Below are positions 17,030 to 24,680 of a stretch of DNA of 64,000 nt, in pieces. The translations under genes were made by a program, and so were the position numbers. Under the pieces are notes generated by a model, which was not told the origin of the DNA, made no database searches, and saw nothing but the letters and a program-made list of their open reading frames with translations. The DNA is from an uncultured Anaeroplasmataceae bacterium (GTDB lineage: Bacteria > Bacillota_I > Bacilli_A > Acholeplasmatales > Anaeroplasmataceae): contig CAJTTN010000008.1 in the NCBI GenBank assembly GCA_910579215.1, positions 20,591-84,590 of the forward strand, given 5' to 3'. The stretch's first letter is position 1; every line of letters starts with the position of its first letter.

Positions 17030-17113
17030 CTGACAGGCTTTCCCTATCTTATTATATATTTTCTAGCTTACGCACCTTATCCTTTCTTCTAAAGCTACAA
17101 TATACAAAATTTT

Positions 17114-17165
17114 CAAAGTTCAATGTTCCCTAAAGAAAGGGAGTAGGGACTTACATTGACCTTTG
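17114..17165. repeat. Long imperfect hairpin, replication-origin candidate
   Basis: Arms are 17114-17131 and 17145-17165: caaag-ttcaatgt-tccct pairs with aggga-cttacattga-cctttg with few mismatches, around a purine-rich loop (aaagaaagggagt). It lies in the main non-coding region between the divergent transcription units. A large hairpin in that place is the usual form of a double-strand origin nicked by an HUH Rep. The nick site itself cannot be identified here. Confidence 0.5.
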
Positions 17166-17190
17166 AATACCATATTATCGTATTTTAAAA

Positions 17191-17220
17191 TTGACTCCTT
17201 ATCATTTATTGTGCTATAAT
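17191..17220 (+). promoter_or_regulatory. Strong sigma-70 type promoter upstream of repressor
   Basis: TTGACT (17191-17196), an 18-bp spacer and TATAAT (17215-17220). It would give a leader of about 190 nt before the repressor start at 17425, containing a small hairpin (taagac...gtctta near 17240-17262). The long leader may be a regulatory RNA. Confidence 0.7.
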
Positions 17221-17340
17221 AAAGTTGCGAGTTTTATTAGTAAGACTTTTATTATGTCTTATTAGCACAAAGAAATGGTTTTTGTCTTTTCTATGCTTAT
17301 ATAGTATTGAAGAACAAATGCCCTTTTTTTGTTAGATTTT

Positions 17341-17396
17341 ACTACTGGAATTTCAGTAGTTAATCTTATTATACTGATTTTTCAGTAGTTGTCAAC
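17341..17396. promoter_or_regulatory. Tandem operators before the XRE repressor
   Basis: The inverted repeat actactg...cagtagt is at 17341-17360, a second near copy (tactg...cagtagt) at 17372-17389, and the palindrome gttgtcaac at 17388-17396. A TATACT -10-like box lies between them. These are likely binding sites for the XRE protein encoded directly downstream, implying autoregulation. Confidence 0.55.
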
Positions 17397-17424
17397 AAAA
17401 TTTTATAAAATGAGGAAAAAAATT

Positions 17425-17634
17425 ATGAACAATTTAAAAAACTTAAGAGAAAAAGAAAATATTACTCAAGAACAATTATCTAAAGAAACAAATATCCCAA
17501 TAGGAACATTAAGAGATTGGGAACAAAAAAACTATCCAAAACAAATCCAATACTTAATTAAGCTAAAAGAAAAATTAAATTGTACCTTTGAGGAACTATT
17601 ACAAGAAATAAAACAACAAGAGGAAAAAAACTGA
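17425..17634 (+). CDS. XRE-family HTH repressor
   Basis: A 69-aa protein, almost entirely one Cro/C1-type HTH: MNNLKNLREKENITQEQLSK ... IPIGTLRDWEQ. The start at 17425 is chosen because GAGGA lies 8 nt upstream; an upstream ATG at 17389 lacks an RBS and overlaps the operator. It is probably the master repressor of the element, controlling the divergent minus-strand operon and itself through the nearby repeats. It ends adjoining the NERD gene (TGATG overlap). Confidence 0.85.
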   Translation: MNNLKNLREKENITQEQLSKETNIPIGTLRDWEQKNYPKQIQYLIKLKEKLNCTFEELLQEIKQQEEKN

Positions 17635-18233
17635 TGAATTTAAAATCAAACATAAAAGGTTTTTTAGGTGAACGAAAAGTTAGAAAATTTTTAAAAAATC
17701 ATCAAAAAAAATTAAACGCCAAAACATTAAACAACGTGAAGCTCAATATCAATGGTAAAACTATACAAATTGATCATATTTTTATTACGCCTTATAAAGT
17801 TTATGTTATAGAAACCAAAAATCTAAACGGAGCAATACTTGGAAAAATTTCAGATTCATATTAGACAATTTGCTACAAAAATAATAAAAATTATAAAATT
17901 TTAAATCCAATCATTCAAAATACTTATCATGTAAAAGTAATAGAATCCATAACTAAAATTCCAGCTCAAAATGTTTTAATTTTCACAGGAAAAGCAAACA
18001 CTTGTAATTTAAACAATTATTATATCAACACTCTTAAAAATTTTGAAAAAGAATTAAATAACGAATCTTTTTTTAAATTTTTAACGAGTTTTAATAATGT
18101 TGAAAGAATATATAATCTTATAAAAAGCAATTTATCTTCTTTTTCAAAAAAACAACACATAATAAATATAGAAAACAGACCAAAATCAAAATATAAAAAA
18201 TCAAATTATTATAAAAAGAATTTACCATTCTAA
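17634..18233 (+). pseudogene. NERD-domain nuclease, interrupted by amber codon
   Basis: The frame is open for 199 codons except one TAG at 17862-17864. The N-terminal part has the NERD core FLGERKVRKFL, IQIDHIFITPYKVYVIETKNLNG (Asp and E-x-K catalytic residues). After the stop the same frame continues with CYKNNKNYKILNPIIQNTYH, the conserved strand that follows in NERD proteins. The stop falls where Trp is usual in the family. So this is either a recent nonsense mutation or a sequencing error; only if amber suppression occurs would it make full product. NERD proteins are nuclease-related and often carried by mobile elements. Confidence 0.75.
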
Positions 18234-18254
18234 CAACAAACTATATCATTCTAT

Positions 18255-18602
18255 TTAAAACATCATCATTTTAAATAGAGCATTTATTTTATTCTGTAAT
18301 CCTTTTTCATTAGTTGAATATTCATTCACACCTAAAACATATCTATCGCATTTTACTAAATGATTATATACATCAACGCAAAATTCACATAAGATATATC
18401 GTTTATCATTATAAGATATACCAAGTTTTTCATATACAAATCTTTTAAAACGATTAACTTCTTCACTTATACTCTTTTCATCATTAAAAGAAAAAGTACT
18501 TAAATGAAACCTATGCTGATACATTTCATCAGGAATCAATTCGAAACTATCACTCAAAAAATAAACTACTGCAGATAATTTTATATTAATTTTATCAAAC
18601 AT
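18255..18602 (-). CDS. 115-aa protein of unknown function, divergent from integrase
   Basis: A mixed alpha/beta protein with two Cys (ILCEFCVDVYNHLVKCDRY), not arranged as a clear metal site. An AAAGGTGGTG RBS lies upstream of ATG. The gene is divergent from int; the 28-bp motif lies between them. No family is recognised. Confidence 0.6.
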   Translation of the reverse strand: MFDKINIKLSAVVYFLSDSFELIPDEMYQHRFHLSTFSFNDEKSISEEVNRFKRFVYEKLGISYNDKRYILCEFCVDVYNHLVKCDRYVLGVNEYSTNEKGLQNKINALFKMMMF

Positions 18603-18647
18603 CTATTCACACCACCTTTCTTTGATATTAAATAAACTAAAACACTC

Positions 18648-18675
18648 TATTGACGTATTATCACTTTGTATAATC
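18648..18675 (+). promoter_or_regulatory. 28-bp promoter/operator motif, copy 2
   Basis: Same motif as 5167-5194 with one mismatch, here oriented toward int at 18710. It has two direct 9-mers CGTATTATC-like and CGTATAATC-like and a TATAAT box. The shared sequence suggests that int and the attL-proximal gene respond to one regulator. Confidence 0.65.
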
Positions 18676-18709
18676 TATTGAGAAATTTTATTTTAAAGGA
18701 GCATACAAA

Positions 18710-19651
18710 ATGAATAATATTTTAAACACTAACATTTCTATCGAGGACATTCTTTCCTTAGTTACTAAAAAGAAAGAAATAAAATCTATGGAGCTTAACT
18801 CAGCTTTAAATCTTTATCTTAAAATAATGGAACCTAATACAAGGCCAGACACAAGAATTTATTACGTCGTAAATTTAAATCCTGTATTCGACTTCTTCTT
18901 CTATCACAATGTTAAAGAAACAAAAGACATTCAACAAGACATTATCGATAAATACGTTAAATATGCACTTTCTAAGGGCAATAAACCTATTACAATTAAT
19001 AAACGTATTGGAATACTTCAAACAATGCTAAAACGTCTTAACGAACTTAATATCATTGATATACCAAGTTTTAAATATACTAAGATTAAAGAAACTAAAG
19101 TCAAAATTGAACCTGTAAAAAAGGAAGATATTAAGTTAATCTTAAAGCATATTGATGAAATGAAACTATCTCATCAACTTATGATATATCTTCTTATTGG
19201 TACAGGCATTAGACGAAATGAATTAGTTAATATTAAAACCGCAAACATTAATTTCATTAATAAATCAATTTATCTTGATTTCACAAAAAGTGGTAAAGGT
19301 AGATATTGCTATTTCAATGATAAGATAGAATCCTTAATTTTAAAGCTGATAGAACAAAATAAATGCACTAACAATCCCTATCTATTTGCCAAAGGGGATA
19401 GTCATATCGACAAACAATCTGTTTCTTCTATGCTTTTAAAGTTAAAACGAGATTTGAACATAGACGTATTAAGTTCTCACAAAATAAGACATTACTACGC
19501 TACAGAGCTTTTAAAAAACGGAGCAGACATCTATAGTGTTAAAGAACTTCTAGGACATAGTGATTTAGAAATGACACAACGCTATCTTGATTTCACTAAT
19601 GAGGAAATTAAGAAAAACAATTTCAAATTTAACCCATTAAATAATCTTTAA
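18710..19651 (+). CDS. Tyrosine recombinase/integrase of the element
   Basis: A 313-aa integrase. The N-terminal SAM-like core-binding domain spans about residues 28-110. Catalytic residues are visible in order: Arg in GTGIRRNELVNI (about 172), Lys in the beta hairpin SGKGRYCY, HxxR in SSHKIRHYYATELL (about 260), His in LLGHSDLEMTQRYL and the Tyr nucleophile in that last segment. It lies 154 bp from attR in tRNA-Leu, the standard place for the enzyme that made the insertion. AAAGGAG precedes the ATG. Confidence 0.95.
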   Translation: MNNILNTNISIEDILSLVTKKKEIKSMELNSALNLYLKIMEPNTRPDTRIYYVVNLNPVFDFFFYHNVKETKDIQQDIIDKYVKYALSKGNKPITINKRIGILQTMLKRLNELNIIDIPSFKYTKIKETKVKIEPVKKEDIKLILKHIDEMKLSHQLMIYLLIGTGIRRNELVNIKTANINFINKSIYLDFTKSGKGRYCYFNDKIESLILKLIEQNKCTNNPYLFAKGDSHIDKQSVSSMLLKLKRDLNIDVLSSHKIRHYYATELLKNGADIYSVKELLGHSDLEMTQRYLDFTNEEIKKNNFKFNPLNNL

Positions 19652-19652
19652 T

Positions 19653-19688
19653 TTTCAAGCATGGTGAGGTTGCTGACCATACTTGAAA
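19653..19688. terminator. Hairpin terminator after integrase
   Basis: Arms tttcaagcatggt and accatacttgaaa are complementary with one mismatch. It follows the int stop by 2 nt and is followed by a moderate T/A-rich stretch. Confidence 0.7.
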
Positions 19689-19704
19689 TTTCTATAAAAA
19701 CAAA

Positions 19705-19757
19705 AAAATAGGTCAATCTTACAAAGTCTTAAATTTCTTGTAAAATCAACCTATTTT
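19705..19757. repeat. Long hairpin between integrase and attR
   Basis: Arms 19705-19724 (aaaataggt ... ttacaa) and 19738-19757 (ttgtaaaatcaaccta...) pair with few mismatches. It may be a second terminator protecting the tRNA region or an integrase arm-binding structure next to the att core. Confidence 0.5.
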
Positions 19758-19804
19758 CACTCTATAAATCAAAAATTAATTATCATAATTTTCAATTTCG
19801 AATT

Positions 19805-19888
19805 TGGTGCAGATAACGAGAGTCGAACTCGTATGGCATAACCACTACCGTCTGAAGATAGCGCGTCTACCAATTCCGCCATATCTGC
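19805..19888 (-). tRNA. tRNA-Leu(CAG), element attachment site
   Basis: An 84-nt tRNA with encoded CCA. Acceptor GCAGATA pairs with TATCTGC; the D-arm is GCGGAATTGGTAGACGC; the anticodon stem CTATC/GGTAG encloses TTCAGAC, giving anticodon CAG (codon CUG). A class II variable arm is present and the T-arm contains GTTCGACTC. Its last 14 nt are the attR core. The gene is intact, so insertion preserved its 3' end. Confidence 0.95.
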
Positions 19889-19927
19889 ATATAAAGTAAG
19901 AATTCTCTTACCTTATTATATCATAAT

Positions 19928-20947
19928 TTAAAAATTTTCAATCAAAAAATTTTTCTTCCTTTTCTCCCATATCTCTTTATCCTCTAAATCAATCTCTCGA
20001 ATTACTTTACAAGGATTTCCACATGCTACAACTCCATCAGGAATATCTTTTGTAACAACGGAACCAGATCCAATCACAACATTTGATCCAATCGTCACAC
20101 CTGGATTAACAACTACCGAGCCTCCAAACCATACATTAGATCCCACACGTATTGGATAGCCATATTCTAATTCCTCGTTACGTATATCCGCATCAATTGG
20201 ATGTCCAGCTGTATAAAAACAGCATCTTGGAGCTACAAATACGTTATCTCCAAAAATTATTGGAGCAACATCTAAAAAGACACAATCAAAATTTGCATAA
20301 AAATTTTCTCCTATATGGATATTAAAGCCATAATCCATTTTTATGGTTGGCTCAATATAAAAGTTATTCTTTGTACTACCAAAGGTACTTTTTATAATAT
20401 CTTTTCTCTTCTCTAATTCTTCAGGAGTGGTAGCATTATATTCTCTAGCTTTCCGAACCGCATTTCTATGCAATTCAGGACTATTTAAGCACGCTTTATA
20501 TAAAGCTCCTGCAACCATTCTTTTATAATTTGAGCCAAATACAATAGGTGCATTTTGTACAACATAATGAAATAATCGTGGCTGTATGAGAGGATAGGTT
20601 AAATCAATTGGCATGTAATCTTGAAAAAGCAAAGATTCTATTTCAAATTCTAATTTACCTAACTCCTTAACATTGGCATAAAACAAAGCCCCATATGCAC
20701 CATAGGAGTAATAGCTTATAAAATCTAATGTATAATTAAGAGCTCCTGTTTCCTCTTTTAGTTCTCGAGCAGCTGCTTGAAAAATACTCTCATTTTCTTC
20801 TACATGCCCTCCAGGAAGCTCATAAGTTTTTCTATTCTTATGCTTACAAAAGATAAAGGAATCTTTATATCTAGCGACAATCACAACATATTGAATAGGT
20901 TCATAAATTTCTTTATAAAATTTAACTTTTTTACATTCCATATTCAC
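19928..20947 (-). CDS. NUDIX hydrolase fused to hexapeptide O-acetyltransferase
   Basis: A 339-aa two-domain protein. Residues 15-150 are a NUDIX domain with a complete box, GGHVEENESI...RELKEETG (G-x5-E-x7-RELxEExG). Residues 150-339 are a maltose/galactoside-type O-acetyltransferase of left-handed beta-helix fold, with the catalytic His in CCFYTAGHPID and the hexapeptide series NPGVTIGSNVVIGSGSVVTKDI and GNPCKVIREI. Each domain is a familiar stand-alone enzyme, but the fusion is unusual. It is encoded 3 nt after the GH13 gene, so sugar metabolism is a plausible context. Substrates are unknown. Confidence 0.85.
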   Translation of the reverse strand: MNMECKKVKFYKEIYEPIQYVVIVARYKDSFIFCKHKNRKTYELPGGHVEENESIFQAAARELKEETGALNYTLDFISYYSYGAYGALFYANVKELGKLEFEIESLLFQDYMPIDLTYPLIQPRLFHYVVQNAPIVFGSNYKRMVAGALYKACLNSPELHRNAVRKAREYNATTPEELEKRKDIIKSTFGSTKNNFYIEPTIKMDYGFNIHIGENFYANFDCVFLDVAPIIFGDNVFVAPRCCFYTAGHPIDADIRNEELEYGYPIRVGSNVWFGGSVVVNPGVTIGSNVVIGSGSVVTKDIPDGVVACGNPCKVIREIDLEDKEIWEKRKKNFLIENF

Positions 20948-20950
20948 TCC

Positions 20951-22531
20951 TTAATTCTGTTTCTTTTTCTGAAGTAAAATAAATGCCCTTTGAATATCCA
21001 TTAAGCATTTATTCTCTAATCTATAATTTCCTGTACCTGTTACTATTTCATATTCCTGATCCAAAGGTAATACTTCTATCTGCATGGACGGATGAAGAAC
21101 TATTAAAAAGTCTCCTCTCCTATAAGCAAATAGCTTTGTATTCTCTTTTGCAAAATATACTTCAAAGTTATTTATAGATTGTAAATCTGAGTTAGCATGT
21201 CTTATAGCAATTAAATGCTTCACATAATGAAGTAAAGAATTGGGATTTTTCATTTCATCCTCAACAGTTTTAGTGGTACATAAATCATCAATAGGAAGAT
21301 ATAAATCCTCTTTTTTTCCTTTTGAAAAGCCTAGGTTCTCTGTATGATCCCATTGCATAGGAGTTCTACTTCCTGTACGATGATAGCCCCCCTCTTTCGT
21401 GGGAATCTCTAAATATCTCATACCAATCTCATCTCCATAATAAAGAAATGGTACACCTGGCATTGTAAAAATAAAACCATAAGCCAATTTTATTTCTTCT
21501 TCATTAAAAAATTTTGAAATACGAATCATATCATGATTATCTGTAATAAAGGATATATAACCTTTATCCTTAGTTGCCTCATAATTATCTAGATACTCCT
21601 TTAAAAAGCTATGAATGGTCTGTGAAGATTCAGTTTTAAAATAGGATTGATCTTTAGAAATTACATAGGTATTCATATTGAGTTCCTGATCTCTTAGTAA
21701 ATGATGATAGCCATTTCCACCATTCCAGCCATGATCTAGATAAAAGTCCATATTAAATCCACAATCTAAAGCACGTTTAGGATTACTCCATTCAGAGACA
21801 AAAACTGCATCTGGATAAGCTTGTCTAACCTTAGCAAACATTCTTTTCCAGGCCTTCATTGTGCCTTGCTCACCATCATCATTTTTAACTAGACATGCTG
21901 CCATATCAACTCGAAACCCATCTACTCCCATAGAAAGCCAATATTCCATTACATCTATCATCGCATCCTGAGTCTCTAAAGCCTCTTTAGAATCTATGGC
22001 ATGCTGCCAGGATTCAGTTACCTTAGCAAATCCATAATTTAAAGAAGGCTGACAATTGAAAAAGGAAATCACATAGGTTCCATTTCTCTCATATTCTCCT
22101 CCTACTGCCGTAAGATTGCTAGGCTTTGTAAAAGCACCATCTGTCCATATAAATCTTTCACTCAATGTGTTTCTAATCTGTTTAGTGGATTCTATAAACC
22201 ATGGGTGCTCTTCACTTGTATGGCAAGGAACTAAATCTAATAAAAGATGCATCTTTCTTCTATGCATTTCAATAACTAAATTTTTTAAATCCTCATTAGT
22301 ACCATATCTTGAGGCTATTCTTTTATAATCTCTAACATCATATCCTGCATCCTTAAAGGGGGAGTCAAAACATGGATTCATCCATATTGCATTACAACCT
22401 AGGGAGTGGATGTAATCTAATTTTTCTATTATCCCCTTTATATCTCCAATCCCATCCATATTTGAATCAAAATAGGACTGTGGATAAATCTCATAAAATA
22501 CAGCATCCTTTAACCATTCAATCTTTTTCAT
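20951..22531 (-). CDS. GH13 alpha-glucosidase (oligo-1,6-glucosidase type)
   Basis: A 526-aa cytoplasmic enzyme (no signal peptide) that cleaves short alpha-glucosides. The GH13 motifs appear in order: DLVPCHTS (region I), GVDGFRVDMA with the nucleophile Asp (region II), AVFVSEWS with the acid/base Glu (region III) and FITDNHDMIR with the stabilising Asp (region IV). NPCFDSPFKDAGYDVRDY near residue 52 is typical of the oligo-1,6-glucosidase/trehalose-6-phosphate hydrolase group. The C-terminal beta domain is short. The downstream NUDIX-acetyltransferase fusion is probably co-transcribed. Confidence 0.9.
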   Translation of the reverse strand: MKKIEWLKDAVFYEIYPQSYFDSNMDGIGDIKGIIEKLDYIHSLGCNAIWMNPCFDSPFKDAGYDVRDYKRIASRYGTNEDLKNLVIEMHRRKMHLLLDLVPCHTSEEHPWFIESTKQIRNTLSERFIWTDGAFTKPSNLTAVGGEYERNGTYVISFFNCQPSLNYGFAKVTESWQHAIDSKEALETQDAMIDVMEYWLSMGVDGFRVDMAACLVKNDDGEQGTMKAWKRMFAKVRQAYPDAVFVSEWSNPKRALDCGFNMDFYLDHGWNGGNGYHHLLRDQELNMNTYVISKDQSYFKTESSQTIHSFLKEYLDNYEATKDKGYISFITDNHDMIRISKFFNEEEIKLAYGFIFTMPGVPFLYYGDEIGMRYLEIPTKEGGYHRTGSRTPMQWDHTENLGFSKGKKEDLYLPIDDLCTTKTVEDEMKNPNSLLHYVKHLIAIRHANSDLQSINNFEVYFAKENTKLFAYRRGDFLIVLHPSMQIEVLPLDQEYEIVTGTGNYRLENKCLMDIQRAFILLQKKKQN

Positions 22532-22648
22532 AATATCCTTTCTAGTACATTTAACTATACCTTAGCTTTTATTGTTGTGTAATACTATTCTATCATAGAA
22601 CGTAAAAAATTAATCCTTAAAAATAATATTTTTATATTTCAATAGAAA

Positions 22649-22668
22649 AGCACCCCATTAAGAGTGCT
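22649..22668 (-). terminator. Terminator after Fe-alcohol dehydrogenase
   Basis: The hairpin agcac...gtgct is followed by a T-rich run on the minus strand, immediately beyond the gene's stop at 22674. Confidence 0.6.
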
Positions 22669-22673
22669 AAAAT

Positions 22674-23840
22674 TTATAAGCTTGCCTTTAGAATTTCCAA
22701 TATATCAGAAGATGAAAGCTTCTTATATCCACCCTCTATAAGCAGGGTTCCCTTTACAATATTTTCAAGCATTGGTTCTGTAACACCTAACTCTGTTATA
22801 TTTAAAACCAAGCCTATTTCTTTCATCCACTCCTCCATAGAAGCCAATCCCTCTAAGGCAATCTCTTTATCTGTTTTAGCTTTTGTGGAAACATGCCAAA
22901 CATTGATAGCAAAGCGCTTAAATTGATGTAATCCTGAATCTAAAATGTAGCGATAATATGGTAAAGAAATAGCAGAAAGTGTCATTCCATGCGTAGCATC
23001 TGTATAGGCACCAATTGCCTGTCCAATCATTTGTACCATCCAATCCGTTGTTTTCCCCTTAGATACTAATGTATTAATAGCCCAGGTAGAAACCCACATT
23101 ATATTACTTCTGGCCTCATAGTCCAAGGGATTTTTTATCGCAATCTTACTAGAATGTATTAAGCTACGCATTAATCCTTCCATAATATAATCCGATACAC
23201 AATCATCTGAACCTGTAAAGTATTGTTCCATGATATGACTCATTACATCAAATATACCTGCAACCATTTGATATTCTGAAACAGTAAAAGTAAATTCAGG
23301 ATTCAATATAGAGAATTTAGGATATACATTCTCACCAAATACATGACCAAGCTTTAGCTTTTGTTCCATATTTGTAATTACTGCTCCTCCATTCATTTCA
23401 GATCCCGTTCCTACCTTAGTTAAAATGGCTCCTACAGGAATGATTCTACAGGTAGGCTCTTCAAAGCGAATATAGTATTTATCCCAAGGATCCTCCTCAC
23501 AATGCACAGAAATAGAAACAGCCTTAGCATAATCGATGACGGAACCACCACCTACCGCAAGTAAGAAATCCGCATTACATGCACGAGCTCTTTTCACTCC
23601 CTCATGTAGCTTTTCCACTGTAGGATTAGGCATAACTCCCGCATCCTCATAGACATTTTTTCCTGCTTCATGAAGAATCTGAATCACCTTATCATATACT
23701 CCCGTCTTCTTTATAGATCCTTCTCCATAGATTAGCAATATATTTGTTCCATATTTTTTAATTTCTGTTTTTAGATTTTCTAAGGAATCCTTACCAAAAT
23801 AAATTTTTGTGGGATTAGAATATATAAAATTACCTAGCAT
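22674..23840 (-). CDS. Iron-containing alcohol dehydrogenase (butanol dehydrogenase-like)
   Basis: A 388-aa group III alcohol dehydrogenase reducing aldehydes with NAD(P)H. Cofactor motif LLAVGGGSVIDYAKAV is near residue 95. Metal ligands lie in the second half: the Asp and His of GIFDVMSHIMEQYF, His in DATHGMTLSAISLPYY, and the His in the segment HQFKRFAINVWHV. The length matches BdhA/YqhD-type enzymes. It is a single-gene unit with its own terminator. Likely fermentative or detoxifying; the exact substrate is unknown. Confidence 0.9.
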   Translation of the reverse strand: MLGNFIYSNPTKIYFGKDSLENLKTEIKKYGTNILLIYGEGSIKKTGVYDKVIQILHEAGKNVYEDAGVMPNPTVEKLHEGVKRARACNADFLLAVGGGSVIDYAKAVSISVHCEEDPWDKYYIRFEEPTCRIIPVGAILTKVGTGSEMNGGAVITNMEQKLKLGHVFGENVYPKFSILNPEFTFTVSEYQMVAGIFDVMSHIMEQYFTGSDDCVSDYIMEGLMRSLIHSSKIAIKNPLDYEARSNIMWVSTWAINTLVSKGKTTDWMVQMIGQAIGAYTDATHGMTLSAISLPYYRYILDSGLHQFKRFAINVWHVSTKAKTDKEIALEGLASMEEWMKEIGLVLNITELGVTEPMLENIVKGTLLIEGGYKKLSSSDILEILKASL

Positions 23841-23931
23841 AAATAACCTCCTAAATTACTCTTATTCTACCATAGATTACAAATTTTTTCTATCCCTTTC
23901 TACAGCAAAATACAGAAAACTTAAAAAGAAA

Positions 23932-23949
23932 AAGTCTCCTAAGAGACTT
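23932..23949 (-). terminator. Terminator after GNAT/ArsR pair
   Basis: Perfect hairpin aagtctcctaagagactt with a T-run on the minus strand. Confidence 0.8.
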
Positions 23950-23961
23950 AAGCAAAAACCA

Positions 23962-24366
23962 CTAAATATTCTTTTTTAATATGACTTCATACTCCTCATT
24001 TGATGGATGGAAGCCCCCTACTACCACATAGCCATATTTTAAATAAAAATGAATAGAGCTTTCATGAACTAAGGTAGAGGTCATAACCTCCTTATATCCT
24101 TTAGCCACCATTTCTTGTTCCCAAACCTTTAAAGCAAAGCCTCCATAGCCTTGATTTTGATAAGTTTCTAAAACATAAATCATATTTAAAAAGGGGGTAT
24201 TATCCCAAAAAAGATTGTATCTTAGCCAGCCAACACTTTTTTCCTTATTCTCAATAATATACACGTATCCTCTTTCGATATTCTCCTTTAAAACAGCTAG
24301 ATTTATGTGAATATCTCTTGATAAAAAATCTAAATCATTTACATTTGCAACTCTCATTTTTTCCAT
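23962..24366 (-). CDS. GNAT family acetyltransferase
   Basis: A 134-aa GNAT protein. The acetyl-CoA loop is YQNQGYGGFALKVWEQE (Q/R-x-x-G-x-G/A form), and the C-terminal HFYLKYGYVVVGGF matches the family's strands. I use the ATG at 24366 because AGAGGTGG lies 5 nt upstream; a start at 24390 would overlap the ArsR gene. It is co-transcribed with the ArsR regulator at 24378. The substrate is unknown. Confidence 0.8.
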   Translation of the reverse strand: MEKMRVANVNDLDFLSRDIHINLAVLKENIERGYVYIIENKEKSVGWLRYNLFWDNTPFLNMIYVLETYQNQGYGGFALKVWEQEMVAKGYKEVMTSTLVHESSIHFYLKYGYVVVGGFHPSNEEYEVILKKNI

Positions 24367-24377
24367 ACATCCACCTC

Positions 24378-24647
24378 TTAAGAACAACAACCACAGCGAG
24401 TAGAAATAAAATTCATAAGTGTATCTACCAATTCCTTATTACACTTATACTTATTCTCATTACTAAATATTAAATTACAATCTATTAATTTTTGTAAATG
24501 AGTTTTCAATTCAAGTAAGCTAATTCCAATCCGTTCTTCTAATTCAACTAATGTTAAAAAAGAAGTATGATAAAGCAATTTAACTATTTTTACTCTATTT
24601 GGATTTCCTAAGCATTCAAAAAGCATACCTGCTTCTTCCTTATGCAT
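24378..24647 (-). CDS. ArsR-family winged-helix regulator with Cys-rich tail
   Basis: An 89-aa ArsR fold: FECLGNPNRVKIVKLLYHTS, then VELEERIGISLLELKTHLQKLIDCNLI. The C-terminus FISTRCGCCS has three Cys in five residues, a possible metal or redox sensor site, and another Cys is at residue 12. An AGGAGGTGATC RBS precedes ATG. It likely represses its own operon with the acetyltransferase. Confidence 0.8.
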   Translation of the reverse strand: MHKEEAGMLFECLGNPNRVKIVKLLYHTSFLTLVELEERIGISLLELKTHLQKLIDCNLIFSNENKYKCNKELVDTLMNFISTRCGCCS

Positions 24648-24680
24648 TTGATCACCTCCTATTTTTATTCTTCCACTATA

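Larger units (their letters stand above)
4868..19818. mobile_element. tRNA-Leu-integrated inovirus-like prophage or integrative plasmid
   Basis: The ends are 14-bp direct repeats, tggtgcagataacg at 4868-4881 and 19805-19818. The right copy is the last 14 nt of tRNA-Leu(CAG), including CCA. A tyrosine recombinase gene lies next to the right end. The cargo fits a filamentous-phage plan: HUH Rep, SSB-like protein, Zot-like ATPase candidate, small single-TM proteins, large single-pass surface proteins, methyltransferase, repressor and a compact control region. At about 14.9 kb it is larger than typical inoviruses. No packaging terminase, portal or conjugation relaxase/T4SS gene is visible, which argues against a tailed phage or classical ICE. 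An integrated rolling-circle plasmid remains possible. Confidence 0.75.

Noticed and set aside
17862..17864. Amber codon as evidence of a genome-wide altered code
   Set aside because: No other long gene in the window has an in-frame TAG, and TGG serves Trp.
4868..19818. Element as a classical conjugative ICE
   Set aside because: No T4SS ATPase, coupling protein or MOB relaxase is seen; the HUH protein fits phage-type Rep better.
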